DNA of 64,000 nucleotides, taken from assembly GCA_946408825.1 (NCBI GenBank), contig CAMJTU010000011.1:39385-103384 (forward strand). The letters are read 5' to 3'. The notes under the pieces are model-generated. The model was not told the origin of the DNA and ran no database searches. It was given only the letters and a program-made list of their open reading frames with translations. This document shows positions 1 to 7,254 of the stretch, piece after piece (position 1 is the stretch's first letter; every line of letters starts with the position of its first letter). The DNA comes from an uncultured Planctomycetaceae bacterium. Lineage in GTDB: Bacteria > Planctomycetota > Planctomycetia > Pirellulales > Thermoguttaceae. Both the position numbers and the translations under genes were made by a program.

Positions 1-277
1 TCGCCCCCCCTATAATGTTGCCAATAGGGATGATCAGAAAAACGATTTCGCCAAACTTAATACCCGCTATAACGCCAATTACAGGTCCAACGCCGGCAAT
101 GTTAAGAAGTTGGATTAACATGTTTTTCCAGTGGGGAAGAACCATAAAATCAACGCCGTCTCGGTACTTCACTGCCGGAGTTTCACGGTCGTCTGGGGAT
201 AAAATCATTTCAACAAACCGACCGTAAAAATAGTAACCAACTACAAGTATCAGCAAACCACAGGAAAAAAGCAGCAT
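1..277 (-). CDS. cstA: CstA-family carbon starvation / peptide transporter, N-terminal part (cut by window edge)
   Basis: Reading the minus strand from an ATG at 277 gives an open frame that runs off the left edge (92 codons visible). It starts with a hydrophobic segment (MLLFSCGLLILVVGYYFYG), then PAVKYRDGVDF and NMLIQLLNIAGVGPVIGVIAG. The D-G-V-D-F and QLLNIAG-x-GP-I-G-x-I-G pattern is characteristic of the N-terminus of CstA/YjiY transporters, inner-membrane proteins linked to pyruvate or peptide uptake in starvation. A GGAGGG sequence lies 8 bases upstream of the ATG and supports this start. The gene is divergent from the DUF4340 gene. Transport substrate cannot be judged from this fragment. 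Confidence 0.8.
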   Translation of the reverse strand, partial: MLLFSCGLLILVVGYYFYGRFVEMILSPDDRETPAVKYRDGVDFMVLPHWKNMLIQLLNIAGVGPVIGVIAGIKFGEIVFLIIPIGNIIGGA

Positions 278-342
278 TTTTAAAACCCTCCAAACCCAAC
301 GTCCACGTCGACAGTGAAAAGACGCCGAGCCTACTCCGGTTG

Positions 343-370
343 ATTCTATCACGACGAAGCGCAGGGACAA
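343..370 (-). promoter_or_regulatory. Candidate promoter of cstA
   Basis: On the minus strand TTGTCC (365-370) is followed after 16 bases by TAGAAT (343-348). Both are recognisable sigma-70 elements, and they lie 66 bases upstream of the cstA start. The spacing is one short of optimal and the -35 is imperfect, so this is a moderate call. Confidence 0.4.
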
Positions 371-465
371 GTCAGACCGTCGATCAACGCCCATAGCCGA
401 CCGAACTGTTAACGTAAAGTTCGTCAACTCTTATCTAAGCGACACAACAACAAAACAGAAACCGC

Positions 466-494
466 TTGAAAGAATCCTTTTCAATCGCTATATT
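466..494 (+). promoter_or_regulatory. Candidate sigma-70 promoter of the DUF4340 gene
   Basis: TTGAAA at 466-471 and TATATT at 489-494 are separated by exactly 17 bases, the optimum for housekeeping sigma factors. The pair lies about 100 bases upstream of the preferred ATG at 599, leaving a roughly 95-base leader. Confidence 0.55.
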
Positions 495-598
495 ACGGTA
501 CAGTGTGTAACAATCGACGACGCCTCCTTGGACGTCCAATCGGCGTTTCAGATCGTGAATAGAAGTCTTTGCTAAAGAGCTCTCGCTATACAATTCGT

Positions 599-2047
599 AT
601 GAAAAAAGCCCCTGAACACGAACTCCTTAAATCAACTCTTATTGGGATCGTTGCGCTCGTTGCGCTAATCTCCTGGCTCGTATTCCAGCCGCGTCTTCCA
701 GATCAGGAACCAAGAGAGAAGATCGGTAAAAAACTATTTGACAACTTCAACGACCTCTCAAAAATGACGAAAATTGAGTTCCAAGGAATTGATCCTGAAA
801 CTGGAGAATTGCGCGAACTCGTTCTAACTAGGGACGGACAAGAATGGCGTCTCCCTTCGTTATCTGGTTTTCCAGCAGAAAATGCCGAGCGGCTTTCTAA
901 AGTGATCGCGCCGTTGACGCAACTTTCTATCCTTGACGTTGTTGACGAAACGACCGGAATACATGACTCGCAGAAAATTATAGATTTTCATCGAGAATGT
1001 GGGCTTATTAATCCTTCCAGTTACGACATTGAACATAGTTTCGAAAAAAACACAGATGGAAAAAAATCTCTTTTCAACGACGCAGCTCTTCATGTTCACA
1101 TCGAGGGCGAAGGAGGTGAAACGCTTTTTGATCTCCTAATCGGAAACCGCGTCCCTGAAAGTTCAGCTACCCGTGACGACCGCTTTGTCCGAATTCCAAA
1201 CGAAGAAGTCGTCTACACGGCTGATTTTGTCGGCGATTCAACGCAGGAAACAAGCGCCTCTGAGTTCGCCGAATACCCCATGCGGATTTCGTTTGAACCG
1301 CTTGACTGGCTTGATCGTGACTTACTTCGGATCAGCCGCTGGGACGTGCTTTATCTAACGGCGCGCGACTATAGTTTTTCGATTCAAAAAGATAAAAATG
1401 AAATCCATATCGCAAATTATCAAACTTCTGGCGTCGCCGTTTTCAAGCAAACGCCAGAAAATTCGATGTCTCGAATATGGTCTCTAAATCGTTTAATAAC
1501 ACGGAATGAAAAAGGCAAATGGGACGAAACCACTATATTCGACCCCGAATCCGCAAATAACGAATCTCTCAATCTTTTAGCCGATGAACTTGGAAAACTT
1601 AATATTGTCGACGTTAGAAAAAAACCTACTGCGCTCGCGGCTCTATTTCGCGCCAACAATATCGGAACGCAACTCGCTCCCCTCGCCGCTCCACTTTCTG
1701 AATTCGGCTTTGCTCTAGATGATCACGATCCTCTTGCTCCAGAACGAATCGAACCGTTTCTCATTGGCGAGGGCGGTTCGATTGAATTGACGATGAAAAC
1801 AGGCGTTAAACTGTCGCTTGTTTTCGGTAAAAAATTTGAAAACAAACGCGCCGTCTTAGTCTATGCGTCATATTCTCGCGACGCCCTCGCCGCTACGTCT
1901 GGCGACGAATCAGAAGTTGATTTCCTTGAACCGGAAGCAAAGCAAAAAGCGACGATTAAAAACAACCGATTCGCCGACTGGTTCTATTTAATCGACGAAT
2001 CGGATTATGAAAAGCTTAGTTTCAAAACCGCCAACACTTTGAAATAA
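599..2047 (+). CDS. DUF4340 domain membrane-anchored protein
   Basis: 482 residues from the ATG at 599; a TTG at 569 would add ten residues, but MKKAPEHELLKS followed directly by the membrane segment (about residues 12-30, IGIVALVALISWLVF) looks like the natural start. After the anchor comes a soluble region with the repeated beta-rich pattern of DUF4340 proteins (KIEFQG..., GQEWRLPSLSGFPAENAERLSKVIAPL). In planctomycetes and Bacteroidota DUF4340 proteins usually accompany GldF/GldG-type ABC exporter genes as the extracytoplasmic partner. No such genes are next to it here, so its transporter partner, if any, is elsewhere. The next gene follows after 77 bases and may be cotranscribed. Function beyond that is unknown. 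Confidence 0.75.
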   Translation: MKKAPEHELLKSTLIGIVALVALISWLVFQPRLPDQEPREKIGKKLFDNFNDLSKMTKIEFQGIDPETGELRELVLTRDGQEWRLPSLSGFPAENAERLSKVIAPLTQLSILDVVDETTGIHDSQKIIDFHRECGLINPSSYDIEHSFEKNTDGKKSLFNDAALHVHIEGEGGETLFDLLIGNRVPESSATRDDRFVRIPNEEVVYTADFVGDSTQETSASEFAEYPMRISFEPLDWLDRDLLRISRWDVLYLTARDYSFSIQKDKNEIHIANYQTSGVAVFKQTPENSMSRIWSLNRLITRNEKGKWDETTIFDPESANNESLNLLADELGKLNIVDVRKKPTALAALFRANNIGTQLAPLAAPLSEFGFALDDHDPLAPERIEPFLIGEGGSIELTMKTGVKLSLVFGKKFENKRAVLVYASYSRDALAATSGDESEVDFLEPEAKQKATIKNNRFADWFYLIDESDYEKLSFKTANTLK

Positions 2048-2124
2048 CGCCGTTCTCTAGGGACGCGCAATTGTCGACTATTGCTTTGAAGACGTTTTAG
2101 GCGTCGTTATCAATAGGGTTTAAA

Positions 2125-3099
2125 ATGCAAGATAACCTGCGTCGTTACGTACTCGTCTCCGTCAATCCAAAGGCGGGACGTAAATCGCCACGCAAAAGAG
2201 CTGAACGTCTCGCAACAGCGTTGCGCCAAAAAGGATTTCTCGTTGAAATCCACACAGATCTCGACGTCGTCTCGAACCGAGCCAACGATCTCTTTAAAAA
2301 AGGAACGCTACGTGCGCTTGTAGGCGTTGGAGGCGACGGTACGGCAGCGGAATTGACAAACCGTACGATTTGCGGCGTGCCAATAACCCTCCTCCCTTCT
2401 GGTACTGCTAATCTAATAGCCAAGTACCTTAAACTACCCTTCAATCCCGAAAAGGCCGCGGATCTAATCGAATCTGGTAAAACGATCATGTTCGACGTAG
2501 GAAGGGCCAATGGCAGAATCTTCCTAGTCATGGTCAGCGCAGGAATTGACGCCGACGTTGTAAACGGCGTTCATGCAGCTCGCGAAAAGAGTTTTAAACA
2601 GGAAAAGAAAAAGGGAGGGCACATTAGTTACCTCTCATACCTAAGACCTATTTTCAAATCCATCGCCTCTTATCAGTATCCCCAAATTACAACAGAAATT
2701 ATCGCGCCTCCCGGTACTGCGTCAATTACAGGCAAATGGTCGTTCGTTTTCAATCTTCCACGTTACGGCTGGGGATTACCTCTTGTTCCTAAATGCGTTG
2801 GAGTTGATAAAAAACTTGACTTCTGTGTTTTTCAAAAAGGAAGGTTGGGCATGGCCTTGTTAGACGTTTTTTTCGCCCAACTCGGCAGTCTTCATCGATT
2901 TCTCCCCAACACAAAACTCGGACAGGCGTCATGTTTCAAAATTTCTGTCTCTCCAGACGCGAGCGAAATGAACGTTCCTTTTCAACTAGACGGCGACCCT
3001 GGCGGTTTCCTGCCTGTCGAAATCGAAATCATTCCAGATCGTTTTACTGCCTTAGCGCCCATAAAGATTGCCGACAAACTTGAACGAGCGCGAAAATGA
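2125..3099 (+). CDS. Diacylglycerol/lipid kinase family protein (YegS/DagK type)
   Basis: 324 residues. The N-terminal half has the lipid-kinase catalytic fold: SVNPKAGR near residue 12 (the N-P-x-(S/A)-G phosphate loop) and GVGGDGTAAELTN near residue 68, the GGDGT nucleotide-binding signature of the DAGK_cat family. LPSGTANLIAKYL matches the LPxGTxN motif. The C-terminal half is the beta-sandwich seen in YegS and DgkB. These enzymes phosphorylate diacylglycerol or related lipids using ATP, at the cytoplasmic face of the membrane. It begins 77 bases after the DUF4340 gene. The exact lipid substrate cannot be inferred; it could equally be a sphingoid-base kinase homologue. Confidence 0.85.
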   Translation: MQDNLRRYVLVSVNPKAGRKSPRKRAERLATALRQKGFLVEIHTDLDVVSNRANDLFKKGTLRALVGVGGDGTAAELTNRTICGVPITLLPSGTANLIAKYLKLPFNPEKAADLIESGKTIMFDVGRANGRIFLVMVSAGIDADVVNGVHAAREKSFKQEKKKGGHISYLSYLRPIFKSIASYQYPQITTEIIAPPGTASITGKWSFVFNLPRYGWGLPLVPKCVGVDKKLDFCVFQKGRLGMALLDVFFAQLGSLHRFLPNTKLGQASCFKISVSPDASEMNVPFQLDGDPGGFLPVEIEIIPDRFTALAPIKIADKLERARK

Positions 3100-3242
3100 A
3101 GTCATTTCGTGTCCTAACAACCATAACCTCGTTCAAAAAAGCGGCGAAATATTGCGCCTTGAAAAAAAATTCGTAGAATCGATTGACGTAGCGATTGGCG
3201 CCTCACGTTCTGCCATTCTCCTTTGCATGATTGGATTAATTG

Positions 3243-4115
3243 ATGGGACTTTTAGATAATTTGTTTGGGAAAAAGAAACTCGATTATAAGAAGAGGTTCA
3301 TCCTTCTGAAAGCGGCGATTTCTGGGACAATGTCTGATTTTTATATGGCCCGCGATCGCGAGACAGACCAGATTGTCGGATTAAAAATATTGGATAAAGA
3401 AAAGACAAAACTTATTGAAAGCCGATATAAAGGGATGAAGGGCGTATACAAACCTCGCGAAGGCGAGATTGCCATTCAATTTGACCATCCATACATAGTT
3501 AAGACTCTAGAAGAAGGTTTCACCACTGACGGCGAACAGTATCTCGTGATGGAATATCTTGAAGGTACAGGTCTTAACAACATTCTAATGATTAAGCAGG
3601 ACATGCTTGCCGGCGGACGCCTTCGATACATTAGACAATGTGCGGAAGCGTTACAAGTCGTTCATAAAGCGGGTTTTATCCACCGTGATTTTTGTCCTCG
3701 CAATCTACTTTTCACAGGCGACGGTCAGATTTTAAAGCTCACTGATTTCGGCCTATCCATTCCCAACAAAGCGCCTTTCACGGACCCTGGCAATCGTACG
3801 GGCACGCCTAACTACATGGCTCCGGAACTTATACGTCGTCATGCGACAAACGAAAGAGTGGATATCTTCGCTTTCGGCGTAACGATGTATGAACTTTGTA
3901 CACGCGAACTTCCATGGCCACGCGGTACAAACGGTCTTGCGGCTATGACCCATGATCAACCTCCAGCTCCCATCACAAGCTACCACCCCAACCTTGACCC
4001 TACGCTTGCCAAGGCGATTCATTGGTGCATTAAGGCAGATCCCCGCGACCGTTGCCCGTCGATGGAGGCCTTTCTAAAAATGATTCAAAAGGTCGAGTAC
4101 GAAGACGTCGTTTGA
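3243..4115 (+). CDS. Atypical protein kinase (Hanks-type fold with altered catalytic loop)
   Basis: 290 residues, kinase domain only, no membrane segment or sensor. The ATG at 3243 is preceded directly by a TTG at 3240; I take the ATG. The fold is clear: VGLKIL (K48, the ATP-anchoring lysine), HRDFCPRN (H147-N154), DFG (D168), GTPNYMAPE and VDIFAFGVTMYEL. Two features are odd. The glycine loop is degraded (ISGTMSDFYMA in place of G-x-G-x-x-G-x-V), and the Ser/Thr-kinase lysine two residues after the catalytic Asp is a Cys (HRD-F-C rather than HRD-L-K). The key Asp, Asn and DFG are intact, so activity is possible but may be weak. The gene ends at a strong hairpin terminator. Confidence 0.8.
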   Translation: MGLLDNLFGKKKLDYKKRFILLKAAISGTMSDFYMARDRETDQIVGLKILDKEKTKLIESRYKGMKGVYKPREGEIAIQFDHPYIVKTLEEGFTTDGEQYLVMEYLEGTGLNNILMIKQDMLAGGRLRYIRQCAEALQVVHKAGFIHRDFCPRNLLFTGDGQILKLTDFGLSIPNKAPFTDPGNRTGTPNYMAPELIRRHATNERVDIFAFGVTMYELCTRELPWPRGTNGLAAMTHDQPPAPITSYHPNLDPTLAKAIHWCIKADPRDRCPSMEAFLKMIQKVEYEDVV

Positions 4116-4129
4116 GTAAGAACTAGAAG

Positions 4130-4178
4130 AGACGTTAAAAGGCGTCGTCCTGTAAACGGACGACGCCTTTTAACGTCT
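4130..4178. terminator. Perfect 21-bp hairpin, bidirectional terminator
   Basis: Bases 4130-4150 pair perfectly with 4158-4178 around a 7-base loop (TGTAAAC). The A-rich tract in the stem base gives T-rich ends in both directions. It sits between the converging kinase (+) and SGNH hydrolase (-) genes, so it probably ends both transcripts. Confidence 0.8.
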
Positions 4179-4229
4179 ATCTTCCTATCAAGAAAAAAAC
4201 TCCTCTACTACGAGATATCTTCGGGAAAA

Positions 4230-5636
4230 CTATTCCTCGAAGAGCCTGGCAAGCGCGGCAGAGAAAAGTTCCATCCCAAAATTGTTGGGATGATTAATGT
4301 TATTTGTCATTAGCGTAAGATATGGAATCCCAGAACGCCACAACTTGCCATAAAGCGTCGGAGTATCTGCAAAGGGCGTTTCGGTCTCTTCACAAAACTT
4401 TCGCAAACCTCTAACGAGAGGACGCGGATCGTTGTCGACGTCACGTTCAGAAGTCAGTCCCATCCAGTCCGGTCGAACGTAATGAGGACCAAGAATAATC
4501 CAATCGGCGCCTATTTCTTTGAAATCAGCAAGCATTTCGCCATACCTTCTTGCGACCGTCGCTTCGTCCATATAGGCGTCGTTAACAAATTCGGAAATAA
4601 TCAAATCCGGTTTTAGAGCAAGAACTTTCTCGCGGTAATTTTTCGGACTTCCAGTTGGCTCGTTGCGGTAGGAATCGCTTGACCGTCCCCCCCAAGCTTC
4701 TGTAAGTACGACGACTTTAGCCGAGGGAAACATTTCTTGAAGACGATTGCCGAATTTGATTTGCCAACGCTGATCGTCAGGAAGAAAACCACAAGCGGTT
4801 ACGCTGTCGCCCCAAGCGAGAATTCGGACTTCTTCGCCGTTTTTGAGCTTCGCCCAAGTCTTGGGGAGAAATTTCTTCACAGCTCCGACGTCGGAACATA
4901 CAGGCGTTTCGACGCCGCCGTTCTCTTCGTTGAACTTCGCGACATTTGCAACAAAAGCAGACGCGTCCAACGAGTCAAGTTCATCGGAGAAAACTTCGTC
5001 AATGGGAAACAAACATGAAGGAGTCAAAACGTCGTTCCGACCAGTGATATAAACATTGGTTAAACGCTTACATCCTTCTTCAAGAACAGGGGGTTCAGGA
5101 GAAAGAACACGAGATTCGCCCTGAATAAGACTCATTTCGCCGTCAGGGAGAAGAACAATCGAATCAATACGAGACTTAACGCACCGATAACTGATCAAGG
5201 AAACCGCGTCTTCACCGAGTCTACCTTCGGATAAACGTCCAATCGCGCCAGACGACTCGTCGAATTCATAGTCTTTGCCCCGCGCCAAAATCTCGCCGTT
5301 TTCAAGTTTAACGACCACGGAAACAGGATCAAGCGCGCCAAAAACAGCGCATTCACAAGCATTAACGCCGCGTAAAACACGGCCTTTCGCCCACGGAGAA
5401 GCATTCGGATTAAAAACAGGAAGCGAATCCCACTTCTCATCTGAAACAACCAACCAAGACGCCGGGGCAATTTCAAACTCCCCGACAGAACCTCGATATT
5501 CAACCTTTACACGACGAGGACCAATCAGTTTAACTTCAGGGGACATAGCGCTTGAAGAACTGCAAGTAAAAGTCGTCAAAAGAAGAGTTAACGTCCCCAA
5601 AAGTAGTACGACTGTTCTCTTGAAAACCTCAGGCAT
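4230..5636 (-). CDS. Exported SGNH/GDSL-type hydrolase
   Basis: 468 residues from the ATG at 5636, which has AAAGGGAA eight bases upstream; a TTG at 5657 is in frame but less likely. The N-terminus is a signal peptide (VVLLLGTLTLLLTTFTCSSSS) that may end in a lipobox-like cysteine, although Thr at -1 is atypical. About 240 residues of beta-rich sequence precede the hydrolase domain. The SGNH blocks are ILAWGDSVTACG (nucleophile S278), EAWGGRSSDSY (Gly block), SEFVNDAY (Asn block) and NINHPNNFG near the end (catalytic His). The family comprises lipases and carbohydrate esterases such as acetylxylan or rhamnogalacturonan acetylesterases; in this neighbourhood a carbohydrate esterase is plausible, but that is inference. 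Confidence 0.8.
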   Translation of the reverse strand: MPEVFKRTVVLLLGTLTLLLTTFTCSSSSAMSPEVKLIGPRRVKVEYRGSVGEFEIAPASWLVVSDEKWDSLPVFNPNASPWAKGRVLRGVNACECAVFGALDPVSVVVKLENGEILARGKDYEFDESSGAIGRLSEGRLGEDAVSLISYRCVKSRIDSIVLLPDGEMSLIQGESRVLSPEPPVLEEGCKRLTNVYITGRNDVLTPSCLFPIDEVFSDELDSLDASAFVANVAKFNEENGGVETPVCSDVGAVKKFLPKTWAKLKNGEEVRILAWGDSVTACGFLPDDQRWQIKFGNRLQEMFPSAKVVVLTEAWGGRSSDSYRNEPTGSPKNYREKVLALKPDLIISEFVNDAYMDEATVARRYGEMLADFKEIGADWIILGPHYVRPDWMGLTSERDVDNDPRPLVRGLRKFCEETETPFADTPTLYGKLWRSGIPYLTLMTNNINHPNNFGMELFSAALARLFEE

Positions 5637-5679
5637 AGAATTCCCTTTCAAATTCAATTAAGTCTCACTATTTAAATAA

Positions 5680-5708
5680 CAAGTTCGTCGCGTTAAACGA
5701 CGAACTTG
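5680..5708 (-). terminator. Hairpin terminator after the aminotransferase gene
   Basis: Bases 5680-5690 pair perfectly (11 bp) with 5698-5708 around a 7-base loop. Read on the minus strand it lies 30 bases after the aminotransferase stop and is followed by an A/T-rich tract (TTATTTAAATAG). Confidence 0.7.
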
Positions 5709-5737
5709 ACGCGCATAAGCTTCTCAACAACTAAAAG

Positions 5738-6853
5738 TCAATCGGGATCCTTCGCAAGTTTACGCAAAGCTTCAATACCACGCTCAATTGTTTCGACGCT
5801 AGCCGCATACGAAAGGCGGAAGCACTCGTCACGATGGCTGAAAACATTGCCAGGAATTACTAAAACCTCGTATTTCGTTATCGCTTTTTCGACGAAAGTC
5901 GTCCCTGTTCCCCACGGAACCTTCGGGAACATATAAAAGGCTCCCTTGGGATTGCCGAGGTCGTATAGATCGGCCAATCCTTCTATGAGCATGTCGCGCT
6001 TCTTACGATAGAAATCGAACTGCGGCGTCATATCGGCGTCAAGAGCGCCCAACGCGGCCAATTGTGCAACATGAGGGGAACAGACGAACGTGTATTGCTG
6101 AAATTTAATCATTTCTTGGATCAATTTCGACGGACCATGCGCATATCCCACACGCCAGCCAGGCATTCCGTGAGATTTACTAAAACCGTTCATCACGATT
6201 GTTTCCTCATTGTACTCTGCTGGGGAAACAAACTCGCCGTCACAGAAGCCGCTATAAATTTCATCGCTGATAAGTATAACGTTATGTTTAGCCGCAAGTT
6301 CCGCTATTCCCTTAACTTCCTCACGCGTTGCCACATGCCCAGTCGGATTAGTTGGGGAATTTAGGACAATCATCTTCGTTTTCGGCGTTATGGAGTCGGC
6401 AACCTTCTGAACGTCAAGGTTGAAGTCAGGATAGGAGTCAATACAAACGGGAACGGCGCCAAGCATTTTTGCAAGGGCTTCATACATCACGAAGAATGGA
6501 TCAAAGAGAATAACCTCGTCGCCTGGATTAAGGAAAGCAAGATACGCAAGCAAGAGACCGCCGCTTGTACCGCTTGAAATGAATAGTTTGCGATCGGCAT
6601 GGTTATATTTAGCGTCAACTTCAGCCTGAAGTCGATCGATAAGCGCTTGAGTTCCCTGTGTCGGAGTATAGCTACTTTTACCAGCGTTAATCGCTTCGAT
6701 TGCCGCACGACGCCCCTCTTCCGGCATGTCAAAATCGGGCTGACCAATCGACAGATTGATGGGATTCGCCAGTTTAGCGCCAAGATCGAAGACCTTACGA
6801 ATACCAGAAGAACTAAAAGTACGAGAACGATCAGAGAACCAACTGTCTAACAT
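5738..6853 (-). CDS. Class I/II pyridoxal-phosphate aminotransferase
   Basis: 371 residues. It shows the fold-type I aminotransferase motifs in order: INLSIGQPDF near residue 33, SSGTSGGLLLAY (cofactor phosphate site), LNSPTNPTG (Asn that contacts the PLP ring), ISDEIYSGFC (Asp-x-x-Tyr pair), GFSKSHGMPGWRVGY with the Schiff-base lysine, and FRLSYAAS with the substrate-carboxylate arginine. This is the aspartate/aromatic aminotransferase subgroup I-gamma. It transfers an amino group from an amino acid to a 2-oxo acid in the cytoplasm; the exact amino acid cannot be read from sequence. The gene has its own terminator and sits upstream of the SGNH hydrolase gene on the same strand. Confidence 0.9.
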   Translation of the reverse strand: MLDSWFSDRSRTFSSSGIRKVFDLGAKLANPINLSIGQPDFDMPEEGRRAAIEAINAGKSSYTPTQGTQALIDRLQAEVDAKYNHADRKLFISSGTSGGLLLAYLAFLNPGDEVILFDPFFVMYEALAKMLGAVPVCIDSYPDFNLDVQKVADSITPKTKMIVLNSPTNPTGHVATREEVKGIAELAAKHNVILISDEIYSGFCDGEFVSPAEYNEETIVMNGFSKSHGMPGWRVGYAHGPSKLIQEMIKFQQYTFVCSPHVAQLAALGALDADMTPQFDFYRKKRDMLIEGLADLYDLGNPKGAFYMFPKVPWGTGTTFVEKAITKYEVLVIPGNVFSHRDECFRLSYAASVETIERGIEALRKLAKDPD

Positions 6854-7254
6854 TGTAAATTCCTAAAAAAAATAGGCGTAGCTTAAATATGAAGTTGCGT
6901 TTCAGGAGACGAAAGCAAAAGATAGCCCAAGAAGGCGGTAAAAGCGCCCTCCGGTCCCTTCATGAATTGTCAAGTCAAGCGCCTTGACCAGCACATTCTA
7001 CTCAAAAAATACTCGGCGTCGATACTTTCGGTTTAGGGATAGTTTGCGATATCTACCTTATCGACCAAAGCTCGATATTCTCCCAATGGAAAGCATAGAC
7101 AATTAAACAAGGGCGTTCCAATCATGCGTAAAAACGACGCCATTTTGCGTTTTTGCAACTTGATTTCACGTAATAGATCATGAGAATTATTAGAACTAAA
7201 CGGGATTTTTCGCCCTATGTCCGTCGATTCCACCCACATTTCTGAGAGAAAGCC
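6854..7254. other. Divergent intergenic region, no gene seen
   Basis: This 401-base region separates the divergent aminotransferase and GH51 genes. A 68-codon minus-strand frame at 7033-7239 has no family resemblance and no ribosome-binding site, so I treat it as chance. I see no convincing promoter pair or hairpin. Confidence 0.5.

Larger units (their letters stand above)
278..598. other. Divergent intergenic region between cstA and the DUF4340 gene
   Basis: This 321-base stretch holds no convincing coding frame. It carries outward-facing sigma-70-like promoter candidates for both flanking genes (listed separately). A TTG start at 569 in frame with the DUF4340 gene is possible but I prefer the ATG at 599. 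Confidence 0.6.

Noticed and set aside
15..227. 70-codon plus-strand frame at the left edge
   Set aside because: It is the complement of the cstA fragment; the minus strand has clear family motifs and a ribosome-binding site.
3068..3259. 63-codon frame bridging the lipid kinase and protein kinase genes
   Set aside because: Overlaps both genes in another frame and has no family resemblance.
7033..7239. 68-codon minus-strand frame before the GH51 gene
   Set aside because: No ribosome-binding site, no known motif; overlaps a likely leader region.
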